DNA of 10,025 nucleotides from Mariprofundaceae bacterium (lineage in GTDB: Bacteria > Pseudomonadota > Zetaproteobacteria > Mariprofundales > Mariprofundaceae): NCBI GenBank assembly GCA_030950835.1, contig JAUZQU010000116.1, positions 1 through 10,025 of the forward strand, in the 5' to 3' direction. The notes below the pieces were generated by a model. The model searched no databases. It saw only the letters and a list, made by a program, of their open reading frames with translations, and had not been told where the DNA came from. Positions 7,836-10,025 of the stretch are shown in pieces. A program made the position numbers and the translations under genes. Each line of letters opens with the position of its first letter. Positions within the stretch are counted from its first letter, which is position 1.

Positions 7836-7865
7836 AATGGATGGTACAATGATAGACCAGACCCC
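7836..7865 (+). repeat. Single REP-like copy, direct repeat of the left REPIN arm
   Basis: This 30-base segment matches 7709-7738 at 25 of 30 positions, including ATAGACC-GACCCC with a single C-to-A change. The shared part extends about 16 bases beyond the hairpin arm into AATG-ATG-TACA. The two copies are therefore related by descent, not just by a short stem. No inverted partner for this copy is visible nearby. Confidence 0.65.
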
Positions 7866-7914
7866 TTATTTTTACTTCTTTTCGCTTCTTTTTCTTTTAA
7901 GTACGGCAGTGTCC

Positions 7915-9312
7915 TTAATATAAATATACCGCACCTGAATCCCTTGCCGCCGCATTGGCCTGATTGCCGCCAACACCTATGGCGTTACTGTCGTCAGAAG
8001 CACCTACAGCAAGGATGCTACCATTGCCACTTAAGCCCACGGCAATACCAAAGCTACTTTTTGCCCTTGTATTGGATGCTTTAACATATGATTCCTGCAC
8101 CCAATTTGTACCACTACGCGAAAACACATATACTGCACCAGCCTTGATATGCGCATTGCTCTGCTGGTTGCCACCAATGCCTGTAGTATTGCTTCTTTCC
8201 AAAGTGGCACCCACGGCAAGGGTAGTAGCATCACTACTTAAATTGATACTAACACCAAAAGAATCTCCAGCGCCTGTGTTGGATGCTTTGAGATAAGCTT
8301 GCTGTGTCCAAATCGCTCCAATCCGGGAAAATACATATACCGCACCCGAATTTATAGCTGCATTGCTTCCCTGATTGCCATTAATGCCAGTAGCAGCACT
8401 GCCTTCACCATAAGCTCCAACTGCAAGCGTATTACCATCACCGCTTAAACTTACTTGCTGAGAAAACCTATCTCCTGCTCCCGTATTGGATGCTTTGATA
8501 TAAGCCTGCTGTGCCCAAATTCCACCAGTGCGGAAAAATACATATGCTGCCCCTGAACCAAGAGCAGCATTGCTGCTTTGGTTACCCCCAATACCCACGG
8601 CAGCACTGTCTTCGTCACCCGCCCCTACAGCAAGGGTGTTTCCGTCATGACTTAAGCTTACAGACGTAGCAAAATTATCGTTCAGATCAACATTGGATGC
8701 TTTGAGATAAGCTTGCTGCACCCAGCTCAGAGCAGTGCGGCTAAATACATAAACCGCACCTGATCGCGTAGGGTTGCCCGCCTGGTTGCCACCAGCAGCA
8801 TTGCCTTCAGACATTGCTCCCACAGCAAGGGTATTACCATCACCGCTTAAGCTCACTGAGCAGCCAAAATTATGAAATACCCCTGTATTGGATGCTTTGA
8901 CATAAGCTTGCTGCACCCAACTAATACCACTACGATTAAAGACATATACTGCGCCTGAGCCCATGGCTCCCGTGTCTGTTTGATTGCCACCTACGCCTAC
9001 GGCAGAACTCTTTTCTTGAGAAGATCCCACTGCAAGGGTATTGCCATTTTGACTTAAGCTCACAGAATTACCAAATTTAGCGTTTGGTCTAGCATTGGAT
9101 GCTTTGAGATAGGCCTGCTGTACCCAAGCGCTGCCGCTACGCACAAATACATATACCGCACCTGAATTTCTGGCCGTATTATCCAGCTGGTTGCCATCAA
9201 TGCCTGTGGCGTTACTGTTTTCGGTAAACGCTCCTACAGCAAGAGTATTACCATCACCACTTAAACTCAGTGACCAGCCAAAGTGATCAATGGTATCTGT
9301 ATTGGATGCTTT
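7915..9312 (-). repeat. Seven FG-GAP coding repeats, period 207 bp
   Basis: Repeat units begin at the KASN codons at 9312, 9105, 8898, 8703, 8496, 8289 and 8082. Spacings are 207, 207, 195, 207, 207 and 207 bp (69 or 65 residues), followed by a final partial unit of 55 residues and the stop. The third unit (from 8898) is 12 bp shorter, having lost four residues near GGNQ. The best-conserved DNA lies around the KASN and QQAY codons (GGATGCTTT on the plus strand in every copy). Amino-acid conservation is higher than DNA conservation across most of each unit, so these are old repeats under protein-level selection. Confidence 0.9.
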
Positions 9313-10025
9313 GACAAAAACAGTTGCCGCGATTGAATCAATCAGGGCAACTGTCTGATTGGGTGAGGCCGCACAAACCGATGCATCGGCATTACATGCT
9401 TCAAGAATATATTGCGCTGCCAGCCAATTGGTTTTGTGTGCGGATATTTCCAAGGCATGCTTGGTTACTAAAGCTGAAATATTTGCAGCAGATGGGATAA
9501 CACTAAACCCAGATGCGCCATCAGGGTTAACCAAGAGGCGATAGTGGTCAACCCAGTTCCCAGCTAGCCAAGTAAAATTCAAGACTTTTCCATTTACTGT
9601 CATATTCACTGCAGTAGGGGCAGTAGGTGCAGCTGGTGAAACGATGGTGACAGTTGCGCTCACGGGCGCAGGTATATTACCTGCTGCATCGGCAACTGCA
9701 GCAAACCGTACTGTAGTCATACCTATGGGGAAGATTGCCGGAGCATTGTTGCTGGCAACACCTGCACCGCTTACTACATCAGTAGTTGTCGCACTGGCTA
9801 AGAATGCGGCAATGGCAGCTTGTGTCTTAGCAGTGCCAGCACTACTAGTTGCTTCAACGGTGATGCTTGAGGGTGTTGCAATCACTGGCGCAACGCTGTC
9901 GGTTACGTTGACAGTTGCGCTCACGGGCGCAGGTATATTACCTGCTGCATCGGCAACTGCAGCAAACCGTACTGTAGTCATACCTATGGGGAAGATTGCC
10001 GGAGCATTGTTGCTGGCAACACCTG
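7915..10025 (-). CDS. HYR and FG-GAP (integrin-alpha-like) repeat protein, 5' end missing
   Basis: The last 702 residues of a large repeat protein are visible, and the frame is open to the right edge. Reading from the edge there is a partial HYR (hyalin-like) module (about 1-38), one complete 87-residue HYR module (39-125), a fibronectin-III-like segment (about 130-225, with LNFTWLAGNWVDHYRLLVNP) and seven FG-GAP repeats (238-702). Each full repeat follows the pattern KASNT..FG.SVSLSGDGNT, then LAVGA, GGNQ, SGAVYVF and W.QQAY. HYR, FN3 and FG-GAP modules are typical of extracellular adhesion or matrix proteins, so an exported or surface role is inferred; the signal peptide would lie outside the window. 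The protein stops at SGAVYLY with no anchor or sorting motif after it. An in-frame ATG at 9981 lies inside a repeat and is not the start. A true function cannot be assigned. Confidence 0.85.
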   Translation of the reverse strand, partial: GVASNNAPAIFPIGMTTVRFAAVADAAGNIPAPVSATVNVTDSVAPVIATPSSITVEATSSAGTAKTQAAIAAFLASATTTDVVSGAGVASNNAPAIFPIGMTTVRFAAVADAAGNIPAPVSATVTIVSPAAPTAPTAVNMTVNGKVLNFTWLAGNWVDHYRLLVNPDGASGFSVIPSAANISALVTKHALEISAHKTNWLAAQYILEACNADASVCAASPNQTVALIDSIAATVFVKASNTDTIDHFGWSLSLSGDGNTLAVGAFTENSNATGIDGNQLDNTARNSGAVYVFVRSGSAWVQQAYLKASNARPNAKFGNSVSLSQNGNTLAVGSSQEKSSAVGVGGNQTDTGAMGSGAVYVFNRSGISWVQQAYVKASNTGVFHNFGCSVSLSGDGNTLAVGAMSEGNAAGGNQAGNPTRSGAVYVFSRTALSWVQQAYLKASNVDLNDNFATSVSLSHDGNTLAVGAGDEDSAAVGIGGNQSSNAALGSGAAYVFFRTGGIWAQQAYIKASNTGAGDRFSQQVSLSGDGNTLAVGAYGEGSAATGINGNQGSNAAINSGAVYVFSRIGAIWTQQAYLKASNTGAGDSFGVSINLSSDATTLAVGATLERSNTTGIGGNQQSNAHIKAGAVYVFSRSGTNWVQESYVKASNTRAKSSFGIAVGLSGNGSILAVGASDDSNAIGVGGNQANAAARDSGAVYLY
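9648..10025 (-). repeat. Tandem HYR modules with a 117-bp identical segment
   Basis: Positions 9648-9764 and 9909-10025 are identical over all 117 bases visible, with an offset of 261 bp (87 codons, in frame). The second copy is cut by the window edge, so the identity may run further. The intervening 144 bases (9765-9908) complete the 87-residue module, including VAPVIATPSSITVEATSS. This suggests a longer tandem array outside the window. Confidence 0.92.

Larger units (their letters stand above)
7455..7914. other. Intergenic region with several inverted repeats
   Basis: These 460 bases lie between the repeat-protein gene and purB. No stretch reads as a believable protein on either strand. 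In minus-strand order they hold an A/G-rich run just after the repeat-protein stop (about 7866-7900), a lone REP-like copy (7836-7865), a T7 run (7796-7790), a REPIN-like hairpin (7725-7775), a second hairpin (7641-7676), and then AT-rich sequence leading to the purB promoter candidate and ribosome site. No tRNA or known riboswitch is apparent. Confidence 0.7.

Noticed and set aside
7698..8084. Plus-strand open frame across the REP-like repeats
   Set aside because: It is built from the inverted repeats and the antisense of the last FG-GAP unit; the protein has low-complexity, unconvincing composition.
7915..9312. Regular 207-bp repeats as a possible CRISPR array or satellite
   Set aside because: The period is a multiple of three, the frame stays open throughout, and the units encode FG-GAP motifs, so these are protein repeats.

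Overview
The window looks like a chromosomal stretch from a proteobacterium, most likely of the gamma, beta or zeta classes. The basis is the gene order murA-hisG-hisD-hisC, a short-form HisG, and PurB, MurA and HisC proteins that recall family members of those classes. This placement comes from remembered family resemblance, not from a search, and the genus is not identified. Every convincing gene is on the minus strand, so transcription runs from high to low coordinates.

Region by region, in coordinate order. Positions 1-4253 hold a compact block read murA, hisG, hisD, hisC. The murA-hisG gap is 29 bases, and hisG/hisD and hisD/hisC overlap by 1 and 4 bases. This predicts one transcript that joins peptidoglycan precursor synthesis (MurA) to the first (HisG), the last (HisD) and the aminotransferase (HisC) steps of histidine synthesis. 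HisC starts with GTG and runs off the left edge. A 220-base gap precedes murA, followed by a SulP-family anion transporter with a C-terminal STAS domain (4474-5988), an 89-base gap, and purB for adenylosuccinate lyase (6078-7454).

Positions 7455-7914 form a 460-base intergenic region. It carries a purB ribosome binding site, a weak candidate promoter, a 10-bp hairpin, a perfect 14-bp inverted repeat separated by 23 bases, and a single extra direct copy of its left arm. The last two resemble REP/REPIN elements of the kind moved by REP-associated tyrosine transposases.

Positions 7915-10025 hold the 3' part of a large repetitive gene whose start lies beyond the right edge. It encodes tandem hyalin-like (HYR) modules, a fibronectin-III-like segment, and seven FG-GAP/integrin-alpha-like repeats predicted to close as a seven-bladed beta-propeller. 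It is probably an exported or surface protein, although the N-terminus is not visible. The HYR modules share a 117-bp identical DNA segment, a sign of recent duplication or gene conversion.

The left three quarters is ordinary housekeeping sequence. The right quarter (the repeat protein and REP-like elements) is the accessory part and holds the observations most worth checking. I did not find evidence for a new defence or other multi-gene system.
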